A DNA stretch of 64,000 nucleotides from Prorocentrum cordatum. Lineage: Eukaryota; Sar; Dinophyceae; Prorocentrales; Prorocentraceae. Both the position numbers and the translations under genes were made by a program. The stretch spans positions 142,001-206,000 of the forward strand of contig CAUYUJ010015513.1 in assembly GCA_963575745.1 (NCBI GenBank), given 5' to 3'. The notes below the pieces were generated by a model. It saw nothing but the letters and a program-made list of their open reading frames with translations. It was not told where the DNA came from and made no database searches. Shown here piece after piece: positions 40,875-52,000 of the stretch; the stretch's first letter is position 1, and every line of letters starts with the position of its first letter.

Positions 40875-41334
40875 GTCGTATATGTTATTTCTTGCAGATG
40901 TTCGCCACGTTCGGTTTGTGGTGGAGCAGCCGATCAACAGTTTACTGTATCACGTTCAGCACGTGAAAGACGCTATGTACATCACAGGCGCAACCAGGAT
41001 GATTACACACCTCGGGGCGTTCGGTGGCCGCACGGCGAAACCATTGGAGGTGTGGACGACCTTGGGTTTTTCTGATATTATCAGGCTGTCAAAGTCCAGG
41101 CGCGAGGCTCAGGTCATGCTCGGTGGTGCGAAGCTCTATGCTGCCAAGGTCTCCAAAAAAATCTCATCAGATCGGCCGCGGGCAAAAGGATGGTGTAAGG
41201 ACACGTGGATATCAAAAAATGGCACTGCGATGAAGTCGACGCAGGAATACCCAAATGCTTTCAGTGAACTTGTGGCGTCGATCGCCCTAGACAATTTGAA
41301 TGGTGTTGCAGTTATTGCATCTTCGTCGCCATAG
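40875..41334 (+). CDS. Cytosine-C5 methyltransferase-like protein, exon 2
   Basis: Joins exon 1 in phase 2 (CT|G) across a 469 nt GT-AG intron, to give a ~334-residue protein ending at TAG 41,332. Encodes VRHVRFVVEQPINSLLYHVQ, where VEQP occupies the place of the ENV motif (VI) of C5 methyltransferases, then ITHLGAFGGRTAKPLEVWTT. The downstream target-recognition domain is short, and motifs IX and X are not obvious. Confidence 0.5.
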
Positions 41335-42285
41335 GCGCGCCGTGTGATGCACGCTGTTTGGGCGTGCGCGGGTCAGCCGCACGCTGTATCGCAGCAACTA
41401 CATTTGTTTGAGTGCAAGCACTGTGAACAATCACGTGAGTTCCGTGGCACATACAGTTTGTAAGTTTCAGATTGTTTAGTCGCGGGTTCTATCGCGATGG
41501 GCCCAACGATGGAACGCGTGGCGCGCCCAGCCGCGGCGCCTGGGCGCCCGTGACAACTCGCCACGTCATTCCATCGCAATGTCCATCATGATGGTATTCG
41601 GATTTAAGCAATCTGGCGGTTAGATGACCATCCAGACATTTAGGCGCCATGCAACAGCAACATTATCATTGGAGGACGTCTCAGGCGAACCGCCAGAGCT
41701 ATATCATAAACTGTGTAGTGCGGAAACAAACCGAAAATATCCACGACGACCGATCGCGGCGGAGGGGGCCGAACGGAATACGAGTGAGGATACACCATGC
41801 CAACAACTACATACTCACCCCACCAAGCGCTCTCAAACTTCTGGTTTTCAACGGTCCATCTGTTCGCCCTGTTAGCGTGACAACGGTCCCGTCAGCATCA
41901 TCTATCCGAATTGCGGGGGGGGGGTTCGCCATGTCGCGCACAATTGCGCTTAAACTTAAAAATCGGCCTCGTTTGGCCCAACACGTTATTTAAGACCTTG
42001 AAACCGATGACGAAAGAGGTGGACAGTTGCAACCATACCGTCAACATAGTTTCGTGAAGCCGACCCCTCGTCTGAATCATCATTCGATTATTCATCATTC
42101 ATCTCCCCCATATCGCCCCATCGCTATTATCACCTACATCCTCCTCTTCATCACCAGCATCTGCCCTCCTCGTCCTCCTGCTCATCGTTCCCTGCCTAGT
42201 CAACCTCTTCCCGCTCACATCCTCCTCCTCGTGCTCCTTCCTTCCCACCCTCGCCTCCCCCCATCATCCCTCGCCACTTCTTCCT
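41335..42285. other. 3' region of the element
   Basis: No recognised gene. Contains two weak members of the hairpin family: CTATCGCGATGGGCCC near 41,489, and TTCCATCGCAATGTCCATCATGATGG near 41,569. Confidence 0.45.
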
Positions 42286-42289
42286 CGTG

Positions 42290-42420
42290 CATTCCTCCTC
42301 CTCCTCCTCCTCCTCCTCCTCCTCCTCCTCCTCATCCTCCTGCTCCTCCCCCTCCTCCTCCTCCCCCTCCCCCTCCTCCTCCTCTTCCTCCTCCTCCTCC
42401 TCCTCCTCCTCCTCCTCAGC
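42290..42420. repeat. (CTC)n tract
   Basis: CTC triplets; further shorter CTC/TCC tracts follow at 42,570-42,610 and 42,715-42,745, with GAG tracts at 43,030-43,060 and 43,215-43,275. Confidence 0.95.
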
Positions 42421-42477
42421 ATCCGCCTCATCATCGTTACTTGCTCCATCGTCCTTTTCATGCCTCGTTCCCCCTAC

Positions 42478-43235
42478 CTGCACGTGACGTTCGCCCACTA
42501 CGCGAACTTCGAATCCCGTGGCGCGTTCGGCGCGGGCGCGCCCGCGGTAAACCGTGCCTCATCATATTTCCCCTCCTCCTCCTCCTCCTCCTCCTCCTCT
42601 TCCTCCTTATCCTCCTCTTCCTCCTCATCCCCCTCCTCCTTCACCTCGCCTTCCTCCTCATCGTCCTCATCCTCCACTCTCTCATCGTCCTCATCCTCGT
42701 CATCTTCCTCATCCTCATCCTCCTCCTCCTCCTCCTCCTCCGCCTCCTCGAGGCTCCTCCTCCTCACCTTCGCCCTCCTCATTTTCCCCATCGTCGTCAT
42801 CATTATAATATCCCTCTTCATCTTCCTCACCCTCCTCATCATCCGCATGCGCTCTCTCCCCCATCCTCCTCCCCATCGTCATCGTCTGCGTCATCATCCT
42901 TATCCCCGTCGTGCCTCAGCCGCGCGGTGACAGGAGACGGGCGGGCTCGGACTCGGGAGGTTTGGGGGCGGGGTCCCAAAGCAACGCGAGGGTCATATCC
43001 CGAGGAGTGCACGCGTGGAGCCAACTGCGCGGAGGAGGAGGAGGAGGTGGAGGAGGATCCTCCTCCTCCTCATCCCCCTCCCTCCTCCGTGTCCGGAACT
43101 CCTTATGGGGCCACGGAACGCGTCTGGCAGCGGGTCGGGCGGGCGGGGCGGCTCTTCGCGCTCACCACGAACGGCGCCACCTGGCGCAGGCTGGGGGGGG
43201 TACAACAGGAGAACGGAGGAGGAGGAGGAGGAGGG
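42478..43235 (+). other. Exon-like islands between microsatellites (uncertain)
   Basis: Three short stretches have mixed, protein-like composition between CTC/GAG tracts: VTFAHYANFESRGAFGAG (about 42,483-42,550), TREVWGRGPKATRGSYPEEC (about 42,950-43,015) and YGATERVWQRVGRAGRLF (about 43,100-43,160). They are not in one frame. They may be small exons or pseudo-exons of a last gene in the element. Confidence 0.2.
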
Positions 43236-43554
43236 GGAGGAGGAGGAGGAGGAGGAGGAGGAAGAGGGCGAGGAGGAGGAAAATGGTGTGAGCGCCTCCC
43301 AGAGCCCAAGCATACCCGATTCATGTTGCTTCGACCCTCCTCCCATATATCATCTTTCCCATTTGGTTCAATATTATGCGTATGATGCTCATATATGTTC
43401 AATAAGAGTTTGCTTTCCCAGTTCAAACTTCGGCAAATATTGCTAACATGCGGAAGCTAAACTGAAACAGCACGAACTCCACACTCGAATCGAAAACGCA
43501 AATTTTGCTGCATAGTGAGGTTACCGGAGAAATGGTCGGATAACCCCAAAATCA

Positions 43555-43589
43555 CCGGATAACTTTTCGTTATCTGTTAGACCCCTGGG
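43555..43589 (-). repeat. Right terminal inverted repeat
   Basis: The complement reads CCCAGGGGTCTAACAGATAA and continues CGAAAAGTTATCCGG. The adjoining interior has two more GGATAAC words and a GTTACCGG, mirroring the subterminal words at the left end. Confidence 0.7.
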
Positions 43590-43595
43590 GTTCTT
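43590..43595. repeat. Candidate target-site duplication, right copy
   Basis: GTTCTT, against GTTCGT at 27,927-27,932. Confidence 0.55.
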
Positions 43596-45075
43596 TTCTT
43601 AGGAGAAGTACGCAATGCTCACTAATGAGTTGTCAACTCCACTGCTCGCGCGGTTGCCCCGCCCGCCCGCCCGCAAATTTGTTTGCAGAACTCTTGCGGC
43701 TGCGATCGCGATAACTGCTCGGCGCTGGCTGGCGCATCACTGCGGCCGCGCTGGCGCGCGCAGGCTGGCGCGCAGACTGGCCGGCAAGTCTGGCGCGACC
43801 GACGCGGCCGCGGCGGCGCCGACCGCCGGGGATTCCCCCGCGCGCCTCGCAGGCCACGCTGACGCGCGGGCAATTCAGCGCGAGTCGGCGGGTCGGGGGG
43901 GGGCGCAATATAACGGCGACGTCGACGACGGCAGACGCGGCAAAGCAGTTGCGATGTTGGCGACGATGATGACGACGACGTCAGCGAGGCCAACGACGGC
44001 GCCGATGCCGATCACGCCGCAGACGACGATGGCGCCCACGCGTCGGCGATGAAGCTCGGGGAAGATTTCGAGATGCGCGCACGGCCGACGGGCGCGAGTG
44101 GCCCTCGTTATAATATTTGGCAGGGGGCGCCCCCTCCCGCCCCCAGCGCGCGCCCCAGGGCGCTCGAACGATGTCGGCGCGCGCGCGAGAGGCCCGCTTG
44201 GCCGCGCTTCATGAATGCGCGGAAAGACGCGTGGTTCTGTCAATTTGCAGCAGCGCGCGCGCGGGTCTTCTCGCCGATAATTCGCGGCTCAAAATTCTCA
44301 GCGCTGCTCCGGCGACCTCGGTCGCACAATCCTTGCGAAACCCAAGGTCCATGCAGGATTTCGGCGCGCGCGACTCCGCGCGAACGTGGACTCTGTCGCG
44401 CGCGTTTGCAAGGGCCCCATGAAGATTGATGAGTCTGGATGGAACAAGCGCGCGCAACCTCCTCCTGTCACGGATGAAGGGGGGCGATAACGGCAGTCCT
44501 TGGGATGGCGCCGAGGTCATATTCAAGATGGACGATGAGGCAGAAAACATGTCCCGCTCGCAATGCCCCAGGGCGGTCGCGAAACCCGCGGGGGGGGGGG
44601 CCGCGTTTTGTTTGCTTAACAAGAAAGCCACGTGGCGCAAAGTTTGCGGCGCGACGTCGGAAATCCACGTCGCGCGATCGACGCTGTGCAATCTACGCGG
44701 CGGCACGCAGCGCGCGTCGCGCAATCTACGCGGCGCGAGCGTGCAAGCGCCAATTCCATTGCTCGCGCAATCGCCCCACCCGCCCACCCGCAACTGAGTT
44801 CGCAATGCCCATGCGGCGGCGATTGCGATGACTGCTCGGCGCCGGCTGGCGCGCCGCCGCGGCCGCGCTTGCGCGCGCAGGCTGGTTCGCAGAGCGGCCA
44901 GCTAGTCTGGCGCGACCGACGCGGGCGCGGCGGCGCTGACCGCCGGGGGCGCCCTGGCGCGCTTCGCCCGGGCCGCGCTGACGCGCGGGCAACTCAGCGC
45001 GAGTCGGCCGGCCGGCCGGGCGCGGCATCGCGGCGACGTCGACAGCGGCAGACGCGACGACGATTGCAGCGACGC

Positions 45076-45107
<32 letters not shown>

Positions 45108-46071
45108 GCAAGGCCAATGACGGCGACGGCGCCGATCGCGCCGACGACGACGATGGCGCCCACGTGCCGGCGACGAAGGTTGCAAAAGGACCACGACGCG
45201 CGCGCGCGGGGCGCGACTGGCCCGCACGGCACAAGTCGACACCGATCGCGCACCCCCCCCCCCCCCAGCACGCGCGCAAGTGCGTTCGAAAAATTTCGAC
45301 GCGCGCGCGAAAGGCCCATTTTACCGAATCTGGTGGAAACGTTGAAACCCGCGGTTTTCTCAACAAGTCAAGAGCGCGCGCGCGCATTGTGCGTTCGTTT
45401 TGAACATGCACGCCGCGAAACCACCGGCGCCAAATGTTTCCGGGGCAAACAAGTGCGAAATCCTTCCTAACCGGCGTCGACGTGTGCGCGCGACGACGCG
45501 CGCGTGCGCGCCTGGTTTTTTCCCCTAACGAGTTTTCGGAAATTGATGGCCATTGACAAATGAGCGCGCGCGCGCGGCGTTTGCTGCCATGGATGACGGC
45601 GGGGAAGTCGATGCCAGTTCAGCTGGGGCCATATAAACTCGTGGGCAAAATATGCGACAGAGCAAAATCAATTGTGAATTGCACGCCCCCTGGGAGCGCC
45701 GATAAGTTCAGCCTCGGGAGGGCAGCAGATGTTGTTTTAACTCGAGTAAAGAAAATCTACGCGCCTCAATCTACGGGGCGCAACTCACGCATCGACTTCT
45801 ACGCGGCGCGATTTCTCCTGCAGAACCTGGAATTGCCAATCCCACCCGCTGCTCGCGCAATCGTCGCGCCCGCCCACCCACAACCTGGCGCGCAAAACGC
45901 ACGCGGCACCGACTGCGACGAGTGCTTGGCGTTGGCTGGCACATCTGCGAACGCGGCGGCCCACGCATTCGCGCGCGCACAGCGGCCAGCAGGCGTGGCG
46001 CGACCGGCGCGGCGGGAACTTCCCAGCGGGCATTTCAGTGCGAGTCGGCGACCTGGGCGGGCGCGGTAGGA

Positions 46072-46110
<39 letters not shown>

Positions 46111-47204
46111 CCGGCGCGATGATGATAGTAGCGACGACGGTGACAACGACGACGACGACGACGGCAAGGCCGACGACGGCGCCGACGTTGGTCGCGCTGA
46201 CGACGACGACGGTGCATTCGCGTCGGCGACGAAAGCGTTTGGATGGAGTTCGACGCGCGCGCGCGGCCAAAGGGCGCGAGCGGCCCGCGCGGGCACTTTC
46301 GACCTGGGTCGCGCCCCCCAGCACGCGCGCCACGGCGTTCGAACGATGCCCGCGCGCGGCGCGAGAGACCCGTTTGGTTGAATTCGAGGAGAATATTAGA
46401 AACGTGTGTGTCGAATTCAAGAATTCGCAAGAGCGCGCACACTTCTAAAAACTGACGTTGCAGAACCACGCGTGTTTTTCGTGCTCGTGGAAATCCTGGC
46501 GAAAACCAAGGTTGTCTGCAGGATATCGGCACGCGCGCGCGGCGACGCGCGCGCGCGAGGGCGCTCGACCGCCTTGGATTTGCGCCCGCGAGAGGCACGC
46601 GCGGTACAATGCGATGAAAATGTTGCCACATTCGGATGTGGAACATCCGCAAGAGCGCGCGCATATTTTTGTGAGAATGCACAGCGCAAGCCGCGGGCGT
46701 TTGAAATGTGTTCGCGGCGCGCGATTTTGACGTCTGCGCGACGCTTGCCCAGCGCGCGAGACGGCGCTCGCGCGCGCTCCATCCTATATTCCGGCACGGG
46801 ATCATGACAAATTGATGGGTGATTCGCGATAAACGAGCGCGCGCAACTTTTCCGCCGCGGGGACGAGAGGGAGGGGGGGGGGGCACGAGAGATCACGCCC
46901 AGGGCTGCGCGAGCCCATATTTCTGATGGGCGAGCACGGAGAATCGCGCGCGAAGAACAGAGCCAAAAGGCGGGCCGCTCAGTCCGGGAGGGGATCCATC
47001 CTGATATTTCTGGCAGGGGGAAACTACGTCGCCCAATCTGCGCCGCGCGGTCTACGCCGCGCAACCTGCGCCGAGCGAGCCATGGCGCGAATCGACGAGG
47101 CGCAAGCTACGTGGCAAGCCTTTCGCACGATCTAGGCGGGGCAAACTGGCGCAATCGACGCGGCGCGACTCACTTATGTTCGCGGCGAGTTGCCAATTCC
47201 ATTG

Positions 47205-49060
47205 CTCGCGCAGCCACCCCGCCCGCCCGCCCGCGCCGCAACTTGCAACGCCCGCGCGGCAGCGATTGCGATGACTGCTTGGCGCTGGCTGGCGGATCGC
47301 CGCGGCCGCGGCAGCGCCCGCAGGCTCGCGCGCGCAGCGGTCAGCTAGTTGGGCGCGAACGACACTGACGTGCGGGAACTTCGCCGCGAGACTCGGCGAC
47401 TCGGGCGGGCGCGGCATCACGGCGACGCCGACGACTGCAGACGCGGCGATGATTGCAGCGACGCTGGCGACAATGACGACGGCGACGGCAAGCCAATGAC
47501 GGCGCCGACGCCGACCGCGCCGATGATGATGATGGCGCCCACGCGTCGGCGATAGAGCGTGGAGGGAGTTTGACACGCGCCCGCGGCCGACGGGCGCAGG
47601 CGGGCCGCGCGGCATCAGCTGGCAGAGCAGAGATCGCGCACCCCCCCCCCCCCCCCCGCCCCACCCCACCCCCCGCACCACCACCGCCAGCAAGCGAGCA
47701 AGGGCACCCGATTGGTTCTGGCACGCGCGCGCGAGAGGCCAGCGCGGTCGCAGTCGATGAACAGGTTGGAACACGAATGGTTATCGCTGGAATTAGCAAG
47801 AACGCGCGGACAATTCTGTTTGTGTTGAACTAAGTGCGCAAACATGTTGTTTTTGTTCACGTCTTCCAAACTACGATCTCGAAGTCGCCGAAGGATTCGG
47901 GCGCGCGCGCAACGCCGCGCGCGCGTGGATTTCGCCAACTCCTCCGCAAGGGGCTCTTCAAAATCTACGACTTCGATAGACGGGCACGCGCGTAATATTG
48001 CTCGGTCGGGGATTTGGGCGGGCGCGGGGGGGGAAGCCGGGTAGGGGGGGGGGATCATACGTTGTAACAGATGAGAACCTACGCGGCGCAATCAACGCGG
48101 TGCGATTAGTTTCTGTTCGCAGCGGGTCGTCAACCCCATTGCTCGCGCAGCCGTTCCACCCACCCGCCCGCAACTTGGTTCGCCGAACCCACGCGGCGGC
48201 GATCGCAATGACTGCACGGCGCTGGCTGGCGCATCGCTGCGGCCGCGCCAGCGCGCGCGGGCTCGCGCGCAGGGCGGCCCGCGCGAACGGCGCGAACGAC
48301 ACTGACGCGCGGGCACTTCGCCGCGAGACTCGGCGATTCGGGCGGGCGCGGCATCACGGCGACGCCGACGACTGCAGACGCGGCGATGATTGCAGCGACG
48401 CTGGCGACAATGACGACGGCGACGGCAAGCCAATGACGGCGCCGACGCCGACCGCGCCGATGATGATGATGGCGCCCACGCGTCGGCGATAAAGCGTGGA
48501 GGGAGTTTGACACGCGCCCGCGGCCGACGGGCGCAGGCGGGCCGCGCGGCATCAGCTGGCAGAGCAGAGATCGCGCCCCCCCCCCACCCCCCACACCACC
48601 ACCACCAGCAAGCGAGCAAGGGCACCCGACTGGTTCTGGCACGCGCGCGCGAGAGGCCCGCGCGGTCGCAGTCGATGAACAGGTTGGAACACGAATGCTT
48701 CTCGCTGGAATTAGCAAGAACGCGCGGACAATTGTGTTTGTTTAGAACTAAGTGCGCAAACATGTTGTTTTTGTTCACGTCTTCAAAACCATGATCTCGA
48801 AGTCGCCGAAGGATTCGGGCGCGCGCGCAACGCCGCGCGCGCGTGGACTTCGCCAACTCCTCCGCAAGGGGCTCTTGAAAATCTACGACTGCGATAAACG
48901 GGCGCGCGCATAATATTGCTTGGTCGGGGATTTGGGGGGGCGCGGAGGGGGGGTCGCGAAAGCCGGGTAGGGGGGGAGATCATACGTTGTAACAGATGAG
49001 AACCTACGCGGCGCAATCAACGCGGTGCGACTAGTTTCTGTTAGAAGCGGGTCGTCAACC
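47205..49060. repeat. Recent tandem duplication of a unit in array 2
   Basis: About 47,355-48,120 and 48,290-49,050 are far more alike than other unit pairs. Shared distinctive stretches include GAACGACACTGACG, GAGGGAGTTTGACACGC, CACCAGCAAGCGAGCAAGGG and AAACATGTTGTTTTTGTTCACG. The unit starting at 49,062 keeps the same first ~150 bp but then diverges, suggesting unequal exchange. Confidence 0.8.
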
Positions 49061-52000
49061 CCATGGCTCGCGCAGCCGTCCCACCCACCCGCCCTTTTTG
49101 GTTCGCCGAACCCACGCGGCGGCAATCGCAATGACTGCACGGCGCTGGCTGGCGCATCGCTGCGGCCGCGCCAGCGCGCGCGGGCTCGCGCGCAGAGCGG
49201 CCCGCGCGCCCGGCGCGACCGACGCGGGCGCGGCCGCGCTGACCGCCGGGGCATTCCCGCGCGCCTCGATGGCCGCGCCGACGCGCGGGCACTTCAGCGC
49301 GAGGCGGCGACCCGGGCGGGCGCGGCATCGCGGCGCGCGCGGCCGACGGGCGCGAGCGGCCCGCTTGGCATCGCCTGACAGGGACCCCCCCCACCAGGCA
49401 AGCGCGCAAGGGCGTTCGGGTGATTCTGGGGAGCGCGCGCAAGAAGCCAACAGGGTCGCAGTGGATGAACAGGTTGAGGGACTTCTGATCTTGCCGGAAT
49501 TAGCACGAGCGCGCGCACAGTCTCTTGCAAAACAATCAGCGTTCGAAACATTGGTTGTGTCATGCTTTCGGAACCTCTATTTTAAAACCGAAGCGAAACC
49601 GAGGATTCCTCAAGGGTTCTGGCATTCGCGCGCGACGCCCCGCGCGCGTGGACTTCGTCGGTTTTCCCTTCTAGGGGATTCTGGAAAATTGCTCAGCTGC
49701 GCCAAACGAGCGCGCGCGCATAAAATCACGTTTCCCGGGATGGGGGAATAGCGGGAGGGGGTTGGGAGCGGGGTCGATGATGGCGCCCCCTGGGATGTCA
49801 TGCACACTGAAACTGCACGATGGGAAATCATCACATGCAAATGGCACACCCCGCGGGCGCTGCGAAACCCGGGGGGGTGGGGGGGGAGCGATCATATTTA
49901 TTGCTTGCAGGGGGGATTCTACGCGGCGCAATAAATATTGGACAATTTGGAGTTGCCGGCTCCATTGCTCACGCAATCGCCCACCCCCACCCGCCCGCAA
50001 CCAGGTTTGCAAAATTCTCACGGCGCGATTGCGACGAGTGCTTGGCGTTGGCTGGTGCATCCCTGCGGCCGCGCATGTTCGCGCGCGCAGCGGCCCGGCG
50101 CGACCGACGCGGCCGCGGTGGCGCTGGCCCCCCGGCACTTCCCAGCGGGCATCTCAGTGCGAGTCGGCGACTTGGGCGGGCGCGGTATCTTGGCGAGGTC
50201 GACAACAGTGGGCACGATGACGACAATGGCAATGATGGCGACGACTATGACAACGGCAACGGCAAAGCCAATGACAGGGTCGATGCTGGTCACGCCGGTG
50301 ACGATGACGACGCTCTCGCATCGGCGATGAAGGTTTTGGCAGGAGTTCGACATGCGCGCGCGGCCGACGCGCGCAAGTGGCCCGCATGGTACGATTCGAC
50401 ATCGATCGCGCCCCGCCGCAGGACGCGCGCGAGGGCGCTCGAATAATTTCGACGCGCGGCGCGAGAGGCCCGCCTGGTCGAACTGCATAAAAGTGTTGAA
50501 CACCTGATGGTTGTCGCAAGAGTTCGCATCATCGCGTGCGCAGCCTTTTTTTTCGAAAACTGAGGTTGTAAAACCATTGGTGTGATGCGTTTGCGGGGCA
50601 CTCGATCTTGAAATCCGCACAAAACCTAAGGTGTTCAAGATATTCTGGCACGCGCGCGCGCGACAATGCGCGCGCGAGCATTTCGCTTCGTCTGTTGCAA
50701 GAGATTTTCAGGATAGCAAGCGCGGAAGGGCGTTTCAACGATGCCGACATGCGCGCGATAGGCACGTTGGGTAGCATGTGTAAAACATAGAAAGTGTTGT
50801 TCAGAATTCGCACGCGAGCGCGCGCGCATGCTTGCCATGACAATTCCCGATGCGAAACCACTTCCGCTGCATATGCTCTCGGGGCGCTCGATGTTAAAAT
50901 CGTCGCGCATACGTAGGCGTTTCAATGAGTGCGGCACGCGCGCGAGACGACGCGCGAGCGCATCGTCCTATCTGTTGCAAAGGACTCCTGGAAACTGCTG
51001 GCCCACCACAAACAAGCGCGCGAATGAGATCTGTCGCGGGGGAGGGGGGTGGGCGATCAGGGGCCGCATGGGATGGCGCGACGTCGCATTTAGGATGGAC
51101 GCGCGCGCAGGCTCACACACGAAGAACAATGCGAACAGGCGCGCGGTTAAGTCCTGGCGAGCAAGGGGGGGAGGGGGGGGAACACTCTACCCCCGCGCCA
51201 CATCGACCACGCGGCTCAATGGGGGGGAGAACTACGCGGCGCGATGACTTTCTGTTCGCAGTGAGTTGTCAATTCCACCGTTCGCGCAAATCATCCCACC
51301 CACCCACCTCCAGCTTGGTTTGCAAAGCCAATGATGCGGCGATCGCGACGACTGCTTGGCCCTGGCTGGCGCATCGCCGCGGCCGCGCTAGCGCGCGCAG
51401 GTTCCCGCGCAGAGCGGTTTGGCCTGCGCGTCTGGCGCGACCGACGTGGCCGCGGTGGCGCTGACCGCTGGGGAGTTCCCAGCGCGCCTCGCAGGCCGCG
51501 CTAACGCGCGGGCACTTCTGTGCGAGTCGATGACACGGGCGCGCACGGCATCCTGGCGACGTCGACAGCGGCGGCCACGATGATGTTTGTAGCGATGTTT
51601 GCGACGACGACGACGACGACAGCGACGACGGCAAGGCCCATGACGGCGTCGATGCCGGTCACGCCGATAACGATGGCGGCGTCTTTGCGTCGGCGATGAT
51701 GGTGGCCAAAGGAGTTCAACACACGCGCGCGGCCGACGGGCGCGAGCGGCCCGACTGTGACGATTCGGCACAGGTCGCGCCCTCCCCCCCCCCCCAGCAC
51801 GCGGCCAAGGGCTCTCGAAGGATTTCGGCATGCGTTTGCGAGACGCACGTTTGGTCGGACGCATGAAAATGTTGAAAAAATCCGATGGTAGCCTTCAGAA
51901 TTCGCACGGTTGCGCGCGCAGACCTGATTTGAAAAAATAGGTTGCAACAACTATGCATGCGCATATGTGTTCGGGACACTCGATGTTGAAGCACTTGCGG

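Larger units (their letters stand above)
27933..43589 (+). mobile_element. ~15.7 kb TIR-bounded element carrying transposase-like and methyltransferase-like genes
   Basis: The ends are inverted repeats: CCCAGAGGTCT at the left against CCCAGGGGTCT (inverted right end), both followed after three bases by AGATAACG and then GTTA-C. In all, 25 of the outer 35 positions agree. Subterminal GATAAC/GTTATC words recur at both ends. The flanks GGTGGCAGAGTTC and TTCTTTTCTTAGGAGAAG rejoin into the usual linker of the complex repeat unit, which carries GGGTGGTAGAATCTGTTTTTAG or a similar sequence elsewhere. All recognisable genes within it are on the + strand. Boundaries are seen; classification as a DNA transposon is inference. 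Confidence 0.7.
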
